A DNA stretch of 30,408 nt from Clostridium sp. UBA3947 (GCA_002385545.1 DGDR01000216.1:1-30408), one strand, 5' to 3'. Shown: positions 1 to 8,145, counted from the stretch's first letter. Program-made: numbers and translations. The notes: a model not told the origin generated them from the letters alone.

Positions 1-1
1 C

Positions 2-427
2 ACTGGTACAGATACGCCTTTAAACGGTGCAGAATTTCAAGTTTTCAAAACAGAAAAAGATGCTATGGCCTTAACTGATCCTATAGCCTTAATAAGTGAT
101 GATGGTCTTTCCACTTATACTACCGCCACTTCTGCAACGGATGGTTATGCTAGCTTTAAGGGTCTAGCCTATGGAACATACTATATTGTAGAAACTAAGG
201 CTCCTGCAGGCTACAACCTATTAAAGAGTCCAGTGGAGGTTACAGTAGATGATACAAGCCATGATAGCTTAGAAGCAATCAAGATAAAAAACAATTCTGG
301 TTTTCAACTACCTAAGACTGGTGGTATAGGTACCTATATTTTTACCTTTGGTGGATTGATAATTATGCTTATAGCCTTGATATTAGCTATAAAATCAAAG
401 GAAAAAAAGTCAACTGATAACAAGTAA
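2..427 (+). CDS. LPXTG pilin subunit, C-terminal part (partial)
   Basis: Reading is open from the window edge, so the start lies upstream. The visible 141 residues begin with TPLNGAEFQVFK, typical of a SpaA-type (prealbumin-like/Cna-B) repeat, followed by the E-box YYIVETKAPAGY. Near the end is a complete cell-wall sorting signal: LPKTGG, a hydrophobic stretch, then a Lys-rich tail (KSKEKKSTDNK). In this family the sortase cuts between T and G and joins the threonine either to a pilin lysine or to cell wall. The two class C sortases just downstream support a pilus shaft or accessory pilin rather than a simple wall protein. Whether it is the backbone or a minor subunit cannot be decided because the pilin motif and N-terminal domains lie outside the window. 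Partial only by window truncation; no internal lesion is seen. Confidence 0.9.
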   Translation, partial: TGTDTPLNGAEFQVFKTEKDAMALTDPIALISDDGLSTYTTATSATDGYASFKGLAYGTYYIVETKAPAGYNLLKSPVEVTVDDTSHDSLEAIKIKNNSGFQLPKTGGIGTYIFTFGGLIIMLIALILAIKSKEKKSTDNK

Positions 428-442
428 ATAGAACCTAAGTAA

Positions 443-476
443 GAGGGGGGCAGGCCAATCTGTTTCCCCTATTTCT
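443..476 (+). terminator. weak hairpin between pilin and sortase genes
   Basis: A G-run followed by CAG pairs with CTG and a C-run across a short loop, with a small internal asymmetry, and is followed by ATTTCT rather than a long T-run. A leaky terminator here would keep pilin transcripts in excess over sortase transcripts, a common arrangement in pilus operons. That role is inference. Confidence 0.35.
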
Positions 477-527
477 ATAAATGTAGATAAGGAGCTTGTA
501 GATTTTTTCTATGCTTAGGAGAGTATT

Positions 528-1409
528 ATGAAAAGAAAAATACCCATCATACTTTTATTTATTATTGGCATTGCTATTTTTTTATATCCTACTGTAAGCA
601 ATTTAATATCCTCTCTTAATTCATCTAAGGTTATTAATGAGTATGACTCTAAGGTGTACAAGATGTCTAAGGCAGAAAGGGAAAAGGAGAAGAAAAGGGC
701 AAAGGCCTATAATGAATCCTTAAACAATCAGGTTATTACGGATCCTTTTTCGCAGGACAATGTTAAAAGGGACAGTTATGCCAACTATCTAAATATTGGA
801 GAGGTAATGGCATACATAGTTGTTCCCAAGATAAATGTAAAGCTTCCAATATATCATGGCTTTAGCGATAAGGTGCTGCAAAAAGGTATAGGCCACGTAT
901 CTAATACCTCCTTGCCCATACCAGGTAAGGAAACCCATTCTGCATTAACAGGCCATAGTGGACTGCCAGAGGCCAAGCTATTTACTGATTTAAACAAGCT
1001 TCAAATTGGTGACGAGTTTTACATTCAAGTTATAGATGAAATAAATACTTATTCTGTTGATAAAATAGATATTTTAGAACCAGAGCAAATTAGAGGTTTT
1101 GAAATAGTGCCTGGGAAGAATTATGTTACCCTAATTACCTGTACTCCATATGCCGTCAATAGCCATAGGCTATTAGTTAGAGGTATTCTTGTGAAGAGTA
1201 TTATCAAGGATGACGCTGATGATATACAAGATGAAAAGGTACCTACAGTGGAGGAAGGAGAGGCACATGATATTCAGTCCTGTAAGCTAGGGAAATATAA
1301 GCTAATTATTTTAATACTAATAATTGCTCTAATATTACTTGCTGTTATTGCAATTATATGGTTAAGAAAGGTGAGAAAAAAGAGGTTGCATAAGCATGAG
1401 GATAAATAG
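528..1409 (+). CDS. class C (pilus-polymerising) sortase
   Basis: 293 aa. It has an N-terminal membrane segment (about residues 5-27), a charged linker, and a second membrane segment near the C-terminus (about 258-279) followed by a basic tail: the two-anchor topology of class C sortases. The lid motif DPF is at 72-74. The catalytic set is His143 (TGHSG), Cys205 (TLITCTP) and Arg214 (NSHRLLVRG). These enzymes cut LPXTG pilins and link them by isopeptide bonds into covalent pili. The ATG follows an AGGAGAG site at 517-523. The gene is 100 bp after the pilin and overlaps the next sortase by 14 bp, so the two are translationally coupled. Having two sortases suggests a division of labour between subunits, which the sequence alone cannot assign. 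Confidence 0.95.
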   Translation: MKRKIPIILLFIIGIAIFLYPTVSNLISSLNSSKVINEYDSKVYKMSKAEREKEKKRAKAYNESLNNQVITDPFSQDNVKRDSYANYLNIGEVMAYIVVPKINVKLPIYHGFSDKVLQKGIGHVSNTSLPIPGKETHSALTGHSGLPEAKLFTDLNKLQIGDEFYIQVIDEINTYSVDKIDILEPEQIRGFEIVPGKNYVTLITCTPYAVNSHRLLVRGILVKSIIKDDADDIQDEKVPTVEEGEAHDIQSCKLGKYKLIILILIIALILLAVIAIIWLRKVRKKRLHKHEDK

Positions 1410-2121
1410 ACGAAAAATAATGATAATAGGTTTATTTTGCTTAGGATTAGCTATTTTCCTATATCCAACTATAAGTAATGAAATTAATCGATACTTGCTT
1501 AAACAGCAAATTAAGAACTATGAAGATTTCAAACAGGATTTATGGGAGGAGGCAAGAACCCAGGAAAGGGAAGAAAAAAGCTCTATACTAGATGAAATGT
1601 ATAATGAAATGAAAGCCTACAATGAAAAAATTTATAGAGAGGGACAAAAGAATTTATCGGATCCCTTTGCCTATGAAAAACCTAGCATGAACCTTGAAAG
1701 GTATGGTATTGCAGACAATATGATTGCTTATATCAATATTCCTAGGATGAAAATTGAACTTCCTATCTATTTGGGTGCCACCAAGGAGAGCATGAAAAAG
1801 GGAGCAGCGCAGCTAAGTGAAACTTCCCTTCCCATAGGGGGACCTAATACAAATACGGTAATTGCTGCACACCGAGGAATGACTAGCAAGGAAATGTTTA
1901 GGCATATTGATAAGCTTCAGCTAGGAGATGAAATAACCATAACGAATTTTTGGTATACCCTATCCTATAAGGTTGTAGAAATTAAAATTATCAAGCCCCA
2001 TGAGATTGAAAAAATCTTAATACAAGAGGGCAGGGACCTAGTAACTTTAATTTCCTGTAACCCTTATGGGGCCAACTATGAACGGTATTTAGTTTATTGT
2101 GAAAGAGTGGAGGGTGATTAG
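1396..2121 (+). CDS. class C sortase, second copy
   Basis: 241 aa. The N-terminal membrane segment (about 8-24) carries the same FLYPT(I/V)SN sequence as the preceding sortase, so the pair are paralogues. Lid motif DPF is at 89-91; catalytic His159 (AAHRG), Cys221 (TLISCNP) and Arg230 (NYERYLVY). Unlike its neighbour it stops soon after the catalytic barrel and lacks the second, C-terminal membrane anchor. It overlaps the first sortase by 14 bp and has a weak ribosome site inside that gene, which fits translational coupling. A strong terminator closes the operon. The missing C-terminal anchor may mark a different role, such as handling a minor pilin or wall anchoring, but that is speculation. 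Confidence 0.94.
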   Translation: MRINRRKIMIIGLFCLGLAIFLYPTISNEINRYLLKQQIKNYEDFKQDLWEEARTQEREEKSSILDEMYNEMKAYNEKIYREGQKNLSDPFAYEKPSMNLERYGIADNMIAYINIPRMKIELPIYLGATKESMKKGAAQLSETSLPIGGPNTNTVIAAHRGMTSKEMFRHIDKLQLGDEITITNFWYTLSYKVVEIKIIKPHEIEKILIQEGRDLVTLISCNPYGANYERYLVYCERVEGD

Positions 2122-2152
2122 GTAAAGAAAGGTAGTAGAAGCTAAAAATATG

Positions 2153-2199
2153 ATAATAGGCAAGAGTATTAAAAAGCTCACTCTTGCCTATTATTTTTT
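2153..2199 (+). terminator. rho-independent terminator of the sortase operon
   Basis: A perfect 15-bp stem (2153-2167 with 2180-2194, arm ATAATAGGCAAGAGT) is followed by TTTTTA. It lies about 30 bp after the second sortase stop codon. Confidence 0.93.
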
Positions 2200-2330
2200 A
2201 TATCATGCAATCCATCATTTTCAAAATATCTACCCATATGGTCATATCTTATAAAGTTAAAAATCTAGTGTTTTCTATTCAAAAGTTTCAAAAAACTCAT
2301 CTAAATTAGTTAAATAAATTGCGAAAAGTG

Positions 2331-2359
2331 TTTTGAAAAGTAAAAAAATGCTATATAAT
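2331..2359 (+). promoter_or_regulatory. putative sigma-A-type promoter
   Basis: TATAAT at 2354-2359, preceded by TGC two bases earlier, with TTTTGA 17 bp upstream (a TTGAAA also sits 15 bp upstream). It lies 70 bp ahead of the 2430 start and after the sortase terminator. The -10 is strong and the -35 is weak. Confidence 0.5.
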
Positions 2360-2429
2360 TATAGATATATGTTTATTTATGAAGAAAAGTAATTTTTTAT
2401 TACTTTTGAAAAAAATAAGAGGTGGTAGA

Positions 2430-3101
2430 ATGAATAAGTTTTTAAAAATCTTAAAAGATTTAGTTGAAGAGATTTTTTCACCAAGCACCAATGTACAAAA
2501 TGGTGCTAAGCCTAATGATCCTGTATATTTTGAAGAGGATAGCAGTATTTACAATGAGGATGGTGACACTATTGCCATTTCACGTACTGAATTTGATAGA
2601 GTAGCAAAAGCTATGTATGGTAGATTAGCAAAATTTTTGGCTCGTTATGATTTAGGAGCTCAGCTTGATACATCTGACGATCCACATAGCTATAGTGCGG
2701 AATGTCCACAGGAAATTGATACAGTTGATGGACAAGTTACCTTAAATGACGCTGTTGTTTTTAAGGGAACCTTAATGGATATTCCAGATCAAGATAATGT
2801 ACAATGCATTATAAGCCTTGACCTACCAATTAAGGGCAGTGAATTCGATATAAACGATTATAATATACTTAAAGAAGTAATTATGGACTTAAATGATAAG
2901 GAGTCAATTGATTGGAATTCATATAATGTAAAAATAAAGAAAGCTCAAGCTAGTTCCTATAATTTTGTATCATATGATATTAAATTAAATGGATTTGAAC
3001 ATTTAAATGGATTCCGTGAGAGCATCAACATTTCTATGGCAGGAGCATATTACTGTGTAGAATATACTATTACCTCTACTAATTGGAAGGTTGTGGACTA
3101 G
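2430..3101 (+). CDS. unknown 223-aa cytosolic protein
   Basis: I do not recognise this family. The chosen ATG at 2430 follows AGGTGG (2420-2425) at normal spacing; a longer frame opening at 2379 has no ribosome site and adds only basic, AT-driven residues. There is no signal peptide or membrane helix. The N-terminus is a short amphipathic helix (NKFLKILKDLVEEIF), then an acidic, soluble alpha/beta-looking sequence. A Tyr/Asn-rich C-terminal half with alternating hydrophobic residues (YDIKLNGFEHLNGF, YCVEYTITSTNWKVVD) suggests beta strands. It ends 39 bp before the acetyltransferase gene on the same strand and is probably cotranscribed with it. Function unknown. Confidence 0.75.
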   Translation: MNKFLKILKDLVEEIFSPSTNVQNGAKPNDPVYFEEDSSIYNEDGDTIAISRTEFDRVAKAMYGRLAKFLARYDLGAQLDTSDDPHSYSAECPQEIDTVDGQVTLNDAVVFKGTLMDIPDQDNVQCIISLDLPIKGSEFDINDYNILKEVIMDLNDKESIDWNSYNVKIKKAQASSYNFVSYDIKLNGFEHLNGFRESINISMAGAYYCVEYTITSTNWKVVD

Positions 3102-3140
3102 CATTTAAAAAGGTAATGATATGATTAAAGGGGGCAAGGT

Positions 3141-4007
3141 ATGAAATTTAGACTTTACAAAGATGTTCATGAGTTTTACAAGGATACCTATGATGTGTTA
3201 ATGAGACACGAAGAGCAAAATATTTTACCCCTTGGTAATATCATTATTGGACATGAAGGAAAGGATAAATCACAGTGGAGGGACCCAGCAAATTGGCTAA
3301 TGGCAACTGTTTCTGATGAAAATGGTGTGAGGTTAACGGCCATAATGACTCCACCACATAATCTGACTCTTTATGCAACAGACAATATAATTGATCCAAA
3401 GGCTATAAACTGCTTGATAGATGGTTTAAAAGATTATAACATTCCCGGTGTCACCACAGAAAAAAGTTTGGCAGAGTATTTTGCCCAGGAATATACAAGA
3501 CAAAAGGGATTAACCTATAAAACAGATATGAACCAACGAATATATGGGCTGACGGCAGTAAACCCCGAGGTTAAACAGTTTGGTAAGCTTCGTTTGATAG
3601 AAGAAAAAGATATGAGCTTTTTCCCTTACTGGTTTGAGGCCTTTAATTCAGCCATTACCTATGGAAAAAAGGAGATGCTTATTCCTCAAGATGGAGAGGT
3701 ATACCGTCAGAGAATATTAGTAAAGCGTCTATATGTTTTAGAAGTTGATGGTATCCCTGTTTCTATGGCAGGCTTTTCAAGGGCTGTGAGTACAGCTATT
3801 TGTGTGTCCTACGTATATACTCCAACCTACTTCCGAGGAAGAGGCTACGCTAGTTCCTGTGTAGCTAAGCTTAGTCAAAAAGCCTTAGATGATGGCTTCG
3901 CTAAATGTGTGTTGCATACAGATTTACGAAACCCAATCTCCAATAGCATTTATCAGAAGATAGGGTATAGGCCTATTTGTGATTCGGTTATGTTGGGGTT
4001 TGAGTGA
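3141..4007 (+). CDS. GNAT-family N-acetyltransferase
   Basis: 288 aa, larger than a minimal GNAT domain. The acetyl-CoA pyrophosphate-binding loop is clear near the C-terminus: YTPTYFRGRGYASSC, with R232-G-R-G-Y-A as the R/Q-x-x-G-x-G/A motif, followed by a helix and by NPISNSIYQKIGYRP, the usual motif B. The N-terminal 150 residues are a second, degenerate alpha/beta half, as in the two-lobed GNAT proteins of Firmicutes that contain a GNAT-like N-terminal domain. Substrate cannot be predicted. The ATG follows an AAAGGGGG site (3127-3134). Probably transcribed with the preceding unknown gene and ended by a strong terminator. Confidence 0.9.
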   Translation: MKFRLYKDVHEFYKDTYDVLMRHEEQNILPLGNIIIGHEGKDKSQWRDPANWLMATVSDENGVRLTAIMTPPHNLTLYATDNIIDPKAINCLIDGLKDYNIPGVTTEKSLAEYFAQEYTRQKGLTYKTDMNQRIYGLTAVNPEVKQFGKLRLIEEKDMSFFPYWFEAFNSAITYGKKEMLIPQDGEVYRQRILVKRLYVLEVDGIPVSMAGFSRAVSTAICVSYVYTPTYFRGRGYASSCVAKLSQKALDDGFAKCVLHTDLRNPISNSIYQKIGYRPICDSVMLGFE

Positions 4008-4010
4008 TTT

Positions 4011-4054
4011 TAAAGCCCTATAGCAATACTACTCGCTATAGGGCTTTAACTTTT
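4011..4054. terminator. bidirectional terminator between convergent genes
   Basis: A perfect 14-bp stem (4011-4024 with 4035-4048, arm TAAAGCCCTATAGC). T-rich tracts follow on the + side (ACTTTTCT) and AAAA/TTTT on the other. It separates the acetyltransferase from the convergent gene ending at 4071. Confidence 0.85.
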
Positions 4055-4070
4055 CTAATGCTTATAAAAG

Positions 4071-4949
4071 CTATTCCTTTTTATAATCCTTTAAGTCCTT
4101 CTCAAATACCTTCCCGTCTATTGCCGTATCCAACCTAATACTTTTAGTCTCCAAAAAGTCTATAACTATATTTCCATCAGTGAGGGTTTGGAATTTAAGA
4201 ATAATCCCTGTATTTTTATCAACCAAAGCTAAAAACTTAGAAGCGCCATATTTGGATATGTAGCCAAAGTCGCCTGTAATTTTGACACAGTCTCTTTCTA
4301 AAAAAACTTCAGAGCCTTCTATTTTCCATTTATCATAATCCCGTAAATAAGCAACCATATAGTCCTGGTTGAAGAGGCTTTCTGCTGCACTAGATAAAAA
4401 CTCAGCGTCCTTTCTTCTATCGAAGCCTTCATCCTTAGGAGAATTGCTATTTAAGTGAATGGTAAAGCCCTTATCTTCTGAATATCTATCTTTGGGAGCA
4501 AGTAATTTTAAATTCTTGTCTCTAGGCTCAAGATTTAGCACAGTTTCCTTATATGATTTTGCAGCATTATCTATTTCAAGCTTCTTACCATCCTTTATTA
4601 TGGTTTCTAAAGATTCATCCCCTTGAAGCTGAATATAGCCCTTTCTATTTTGTACATCTATAGTGTAGCTAACTTTTGTTTTCTTATTAGCTGACACATC
4701 AACCTTTTCAAATTCACCAACAGCGGTGTTAAAGAAATCTATACTATTTATAATCTTGTAGTGTATTTGCTCCTTTTCGCTCAAGTCTTTTATAAACTCT
4801 TCCTTTTTTACTAGGCTTGGAGGATTATTATCATTATTTTGCTTATTCGTATTTGCAGGAAAGCTTTTAGCTAATATTATTCCTATTACTATGACTAAAA
4901 GGAGTAAAGAGCCTGCTACTATAAGGGTAAGCTTAGTCTTTTTGGACAT
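4071..4949 (-). CDS. membrane-anchored extracytoplasmic protein, possibly LolA/RseB-like
   Basis: 292 aa. One N-terminal membrane helix (about residues 7-27: LTLIVAGSLLLLVIVIGIIL) is followed by a low-complexity Asn-rich linker and about 240 outward-facing residues. The outer part opens with a helix (KEEFIKDLSEKEQIHYKIINSIDFF) and then has many amphipathic strands. Phrases such as YTIDVQNRKGYIQLQ and ALVDKNTGIILKFQTL resemble proteins with the LolA/MucB-RseB fold, which in Firmicutes often sit beside sigma factors or sporulation genes. No sigma factor is adjacent here, so the fold call is weak. No Cys lipobox. The ATG follows AGAGGA (4961-4966). Monocistronic on this strand. Confidence 0.7.
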   Translation of the reverse strand: MSKKTKLTLIVAGSLLLLVIVIGIILAKSFPANTNKQNNDNNPPSLVKKEEFIKDLSEKEQIHYKIINSIDFFNTAVGEFEKVDVSANKKTKVSYTIDVQNRKGYIQLQGDESLETIIKDGKKLEIDNAAKSYKETVLNLEPRDKNLKLLAPKDRYSEDKGFTIHLNSNSPKDEGFDRRKDAEFLSSAAESLFNQDYMVAYLRDYDKWKIEGSEVFLERDCVKITGDFGYISKYGASKFLALVDKNTGIILKFQTLTDGNIVIDFLETKSIRLDTAIDGKVFEKDLKDYKKE

Positions 4950-5402
4950 ATATTTATCATTCCTCTCATGATGGAATAGTTTTTCTACAAGGTTTTTCTC
5001 TGTTTTACAGATTTAGTGTTATATTACGATAGTACGTTTTAATTTGTATGGTGTCAACAGCTATTACATAAAATGACTGAAGCCGTAGTCTATATGTATT
5101 ACACTAGGTAAAATCATTATTATAATAGATGCTTGAATATTAGTATTTATTATGGTAAATTATGGTTATAGTAAGAAAAAAGTTCTTGCTTGCAAAGGGA
5201 TATACAGTATATTAAAGAAAACAGATAAGGATGGAATTAATCCCGAATAACCTATGATGTATAAAATGATATGCTAGAAGAAAAATAAGCAATTTATTGG
5301 TCACATAGTCTAGGCTGATGTGGCCTTTATTCGTATGGTATAGATTATATAAAGTTTTTATTAATAGACAGTGAAAAATAGATAGGGGTGAGACTCTCAA
5401 AT
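4950..5402. other. 450-bp gap with no convincing gene
   Basis: AT-rich DNA between divergent genes. No frame with a ribosome site and plausible composition is present. Around 5170-5310 the + strand reads like coding sequence for short runs (for example SILKKTDKDGINPE) broken by stops, which could be a decayed gene, but the signal is too short to assign. Promoters for the two flanking genes presumably lie here; TATAAT at 5141-5146 is one -10 candidate. Confidence 0.4.
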
Positions 5403-6209
5403 ATGAAAGCTAATTTATTTTCAATTTCCATGTTCAATTCAGTAAGTTTGGGAGAAGGAAAAGCCTTAGAACAATTATTAGAAACTTTTAATAAAAGCGA
5501 GGCTTTTGTACCTACAGATTGGAGTAATAATGAAGGAACATATGTTGAATATAATCCTGAGCAAATAATAAAACAAGTAGATGAGCATAGGGAAAATATA
5601 AGTAGTATCTACCTGAGAGGTAGGAAAAATGTGAGGTTTAAAGGAAAATTAATTACTGAACAGTCCAAAAGTTCCTTTCTAAATTTTGATTTTGAAAAAA
5701 ATATGCCTCGTAAGTACTGGAATACACTTTTTTATCTGTCGGATAAAATTGCAGAAGTTGTTAAGCCGAGATTTGGTGTTACACATATATTATGGCCATC
5801 AGCCATCCCATGGAAAAATCATAGGGAGCGCATACATATGTGGATGAACCTATGCGCCCAGTTTACACCAGTGAAGCTTGTAAACCATGGGCCCGTGGGA
5901 GTTGGACTGAGAACATACTTTGGCGGTGATATTATGGAGCTATTTAATAGGGATTTCTTGCTGAAAACACCGGCAAAGGTATATGAGCTTTCTTGGGGAG
6001 GTATATGTATTGATCTTGTAGATAAACCTTGGGAGGCAGAGCTAGGCGAAATTTTAGATAGCTGGATAAAGGTAATGAAGTATCTTGGAACTGCCCGAGT
6101 ATTTGCTATACCAAGCTTTGATGAAGACTGTAAAGGGATATCCTTTAGAGAAAATGAAACTTGGAAAAATTCAAAGGAAAAATTTATTGATAATTTTATA
6201 AACTTATAA
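5403..6209 (+). CDS. unknown 268-aa protein
   Basis: I do not recognise the family with confidence. The ATG at 5403 follows AGGGGTG (5384-5390); the GTG at 5388 lies inside that site, so the later start is preferred. The protein is soluble with no signal peptide and is rich in Trp and aromatic residues (PTDWSNN, SAIPWKNHRERIHMWMNL, YELSWGGICIDLVDKPWEAEL). A central Gly-rich segment, VNHGPVGVGLRTYFGGDIMELF, may be a conserved core. The layout loosely recalls polymorphic-toxin immunity proteins of the Imm52/DUF3396 sort, which are aromatic, single-domain and orphaned, but no toxin gene is nearby and the resemblance is only impressionistic. It ends at a hairpin shared with the convergent DUF2922 gene. 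Confidence 0.72.
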   Translation: MKANLFSISMFNSVSLGEGKALEQLLETFNKSEAFVPTDWSNNEGTYVEYNPEQIIKQVDEHRENISSIYLRGRKNVRFKGKLITEQSKSSFLNFDFEKNMPRKYWNTLFYLSDKIAEVVKPRFGVTHILWPSAIPWKNHRERIHMWMNLCAQFTPVKLVNHGPVGVGLRTYFGGDIMELFNRDFLLKTPAKVYELSWGGICIDLVDKPWEAELGEILDSWIKVMKYLGTARVFAIPSFDEDCKGISFRENETWKNSKEKFIDNFINL

Positions 6210-6219
6210 AACTACAAAA

Positions 6220-6259
6220 GCTGTTGCAAAACCAACAGATTTGTTAGTTATGCAACAGC
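6220..6259. terminator. hairpin terminator, repeat family A copy 1
   Basis: GCTGTTGCA (6220-6228) pairs with TGCAACAGC (6251-6259), and the inner bases partly pair as well. It lies between convergent genes. On the minus strand it is followed by TTTTGTAG. It belongs to a dispersed hairpin family with four further copies in this window (see findings). Confidence 0.8.
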
Positions 6260-6270
6260 CCTTCCTTAAA

Positions 6271-6489
6271 TTATGCCAACTCCCACTTTGTAACCTGTCT
6301 TTGGATTAGTTGAGCACTATATTTACTTTGAAAATCTCCTCCATCGGAGTAAAAGATGTTCTGAGCTATAATGGTATCCATAGCAGCGCTAATTTCAGCC
6401 TCGGTAACATCTGGTCTAATGTTTGGTATAGTAAGGTTAACCTTATCGCCAGCGGCATTTATAAAGGTTAACTGTAATGAATATTCCAT
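6271..6489 (-). CDS. DUF2922 family protein
   Basis: 72 aa. The sequence pattern LQLTFINAAGDKVNLTIPNI, then TEAEISAAMDTIIAQNIFYSDGGDF and AQLIQRQVTKWELA, is that of the small Firmicute DUF2922 family. No signal peptide or membrane helix. The ATG is preceded by a strong AAAGGAGG-type site. It lies 37 bp after the DUF1659 gene on the same strand. These two families are commonly found side by side in clostridia and bacilli, often near peptidoglycan hydrolase genes, as here; the molecular role is unknown. Confidence 0.9.
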   Translation of the reverse strand: MEYSLQLTFINAAGDKVNLTIPNIRPDVTEAEISAAMDTIIAQNIFYSDGGDFQSKYSAQLIQRQVTKWELA

Positions 6490-6526
6490 AAGCCTACCTC
6501 CTTTCCTTTAAAATTTTCTGAAGCTA

Positions 6527-6745
6527 CTACATGTCTGTTAAAACGTAGTTTTCATTCTTTTCAATACTGGATACAGGATATTTTAGTAAGGGCTCTATAG
6601 CTTTAGCTGTTTCGAAGATGTTGTTGTCATTAGCTGAAGGCTTTATCTTAGAAAGGTTCATAGTCTTTTTTATAACCTTTCCGTCCTTAGATCCTGTGGC
6701 TAAAACTAAGGATAGCTTAGTTGCGCTTTTAGTTGCTACAGCCAT
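6527..6745 (-). CDS. DUF1659 family protein
   Basis: 72 aa. It starts MAVATKSATKLSLVLATGSKDGKVIKKTMNLS (pattern: MAV, a beta strand, Gly-x-Asp-Gly-Lys, then a second strand) and continues with IKPSANDNNIFETAKAIEPLL and a terminal strand, as in small DUF1659 proteins. The ribosome site AAAGGAGGTG is close to consensus. It is the first gene of a two-gene operon with DUF2922 and is divergent from the glucosaminidase gene, with about 175 bp between the two starts. Function unknown; the pairing with DUF2922 is the most informative clue. Confidence 0.88.
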   Translation of the reverse strand: MAVATKSATKLSLVLATGSKDGKVIKKTMNLSKIKPSANDNNIFETAKAIEPLLKYPVSSIEKNENYVLTDM

Positions 6746-6921
6746 GCTCTTTCACCTCCTTTATGAAATTTAGCTTACGATACTAAATATACATTTCAGG
6801 GATAGTTTTCATAGAAATCGAAAAAATTTTTTGAATCTCTGAAGATTTTATATTTAAAAGCCTCTATTTCAGGTAAAAGTTAGGTCTATCTGTGTATTTA
6901 GTATTGAAGGAGGTAGAAAAT

Positions 6922-7716
6922 ATGGATAAAAGAGAATTTATCAATACTATTAAGGAAGGAGCCTTACAGGGCTATAAGGACTATAATATTTTGCCAAGTC
7001 TCACAATTGCTCAGGCAATACTAGAAAGCGGCTGGGGCACAACGGAGCTTGCCATAAAGGCTAAAAATCTCTTTGGAATAAAGGCTTTTTCTAACTGGAA
7101 GGGCAAGCGAATCACAATGGAGACAACAGAATGGTACAACGGCATAAAACAGGTAGTTAAAGCTGACTTTAGGGCCTATGATAGCTATGAGGACAGCATA
7201 ATGGATCATAATAAGCTTTTAGCAACCAGTCGTTATGAGCAAGTGAGACTTTGTAAGGACTATAAATCCGCTTGTGAAGCGGTATATAAATGCGGTTATG
7301 CCACTGACCCTGACTATGCTAAAAAACTTGTTAGAATAATTGAACAGTATAAGCTTTATGAGTATGACATAAAATCTGTTAGTGAGGTCGCTGCTGATAG
7401 GGATAGTGAGAAGATAAGACGGTTCCAACGCTTATGCAATTCTCTTGGCATAAAAGATTACGAAGGTAAAAGCCTTGTGGAGGATAATATATTGGGACCT
7501 AGAACGAGGAGTTGTATAAGGAAAATGCCTTTGCTAAAGAGGGGTAGCAAGGGGTCTGCCGTTAGCTTTGTTCAGCAGCTAGTAGGAGCAGTGCCAGTGG
7601 ATGGAGATTTTGGGCCTATTACTGAAGGCTGTGTTAAGGCTTATCAAAGCAGAAAGAAACTAAAGGTAGATGGTATTGTGGGTGTGGAAACTTGGACAAG
7701 TCTGGTGACTACATAA
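6922..7716 (+). CDS. glucosaminidase (GH73-type) with C-terminal peptidoglycan-binding domains
   Basis: 264 aa from the ATG at 6922, which follows a perfect AAGGAGGT (6907-6914); the frame opening at 6892 overlaps that site. Residues 5-145 are a GH73-like N-acetylglucosaminidase domain (SLTIAQAILESGWGTTELA with catalytic Glu35, then AKNLFGIKA and the FRAYDSYEDSIMDHNKLL segment). Residues 163-262 hold two peptidoglycan_binding_1-like units: FQRLCNSLGIKDYEG...GPRTRSCI and LLKRGSKGSAVSFVQQLVGAVPVDGDFGPIT...YQSRKKLKVDGIVG. There is no signal peptide, so export would need a holin-like route, lysis, or release from the mother cell during sporulation. It is divergent from DUF1659/DUF2922. It could be a domesticated phage endolysin, although no phage genes surround it. 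Confidence 0.9.
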   Translation: MDKREFINTIKEGALQGYKDYNILPSLTIAQAILESGWGTTELAIKAKNLFGIKAFSNWKGKRITMETTEWYNGIKQVVKADFRAYDSYEDSIMDHNKLLATSRYEQVRLCKDYKSACEAVYKCGYATDPDYAKKLVRIIEQYKLYEYDIKSVSEVAADRDSEKIRRFQRLCNSLGIKDYEGKSLVEDNILGPRTRSCIRKMPLLKRGSKGSAVSFVQQLVGAVPVDGDFGPITEGCVKAYQSRKKLKVDGIVGVETWTSLVTT

Positions 7717-7786
7717 AACTGTAACAATTCGGCAGCTTAACAATATCATAGTATTGTATTCTAAATTTCTGAAAGGAGATTACTTA

Positions 7787-8050
7787 ATGTTCAATTATTC
7801 ATATAACAATGGATACAATTACTTGGTATGGGATAATTACTGGAGGAGCTACCGAATTAATAGTGAGACCGCGGTTCAAATTGCCTTACAGCGAGTTCCC
7901 GGTCAAGTTATTAAGATTGAATTAGACTATGAAAATGGTATATTAGTTTACGAAATTGATATCCGTACTCAAACAGGTGTATATGAAGTTCATGTAGATG
8001 CTATAGCAGGCCAGGTATTAAAGGTTGAAAGAGAAAATAATTTTGATTAA
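7787..8050 (+). CDS. small PepSY-domain protein
   Basis: 87 aa from the ATG at 7787 after AAAGGAG (7772-7778); the upstream in-frame ATG at 7754 has no ribosome site. The first 30 residues are Tyr/Asn/Trp-rich (YSYNNGYNYLVWDNYW), and the rest is a single PepSY unit (SETAVQIALQRVPGQVIKIELDYENG, VYEIDIRTQTGVYEVHVDAIAGQVLKVE). PepSY domains often inhibit proteases or sense envelope state. This one has no signal peptide or membrane anchor, so it would act in the cytoplasm unless exported in another way. It starts 70 bp after the glucosaminidase with no terminator between, so the two may share a transcript. Confidence 0.85.
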   Translation: MFNYSYNNGYNYLVWDNYWRSYRINSETAVQIALQRVPGQVIKIELDYENGILVYEIDIRTQTGVYEVHVDAIAGQVLKVERENNFD

Positions 8051-8101
8051 TAGGCTTAGCTATGCAAAGTGTGTTATTTTGAATATAATATCAAGTAAAA
8101 A

Positions 8102-8145
8102 ATACCCACTGCAGGGATTGATTCTTGCGGTGGGCATTAATTTTT
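8102..8145 (+). terminator. rho-independent terminator after PepSY gene
   Basis: ATACCCACTGCA pairs with TGCGGTGGGCAT (including G-U pairs) around a short loop, followed by TAATTTTTAG. Confidence 0.8.

Noticed and set aside
5170..5310. Possible decayed gene in the 5 kb gap
   Set aside because: Only short coding-like runs broken by several stops, with no recognisable family, so not listed as a pseudogene.
5212..5400. 62-codon open frame on the minus strand
   Set aside because: It has no ribosome site, overlaps the start region of the 5403 gene and has the composition of read-through AT-rich spacer.
6922..7716. Prophage origin for the endolysin-like gene
   Set aside because: No capsid, tail, portal, integrase or holin genes lie nearby, and the adjacent genes are ordinary Firmicute genes.
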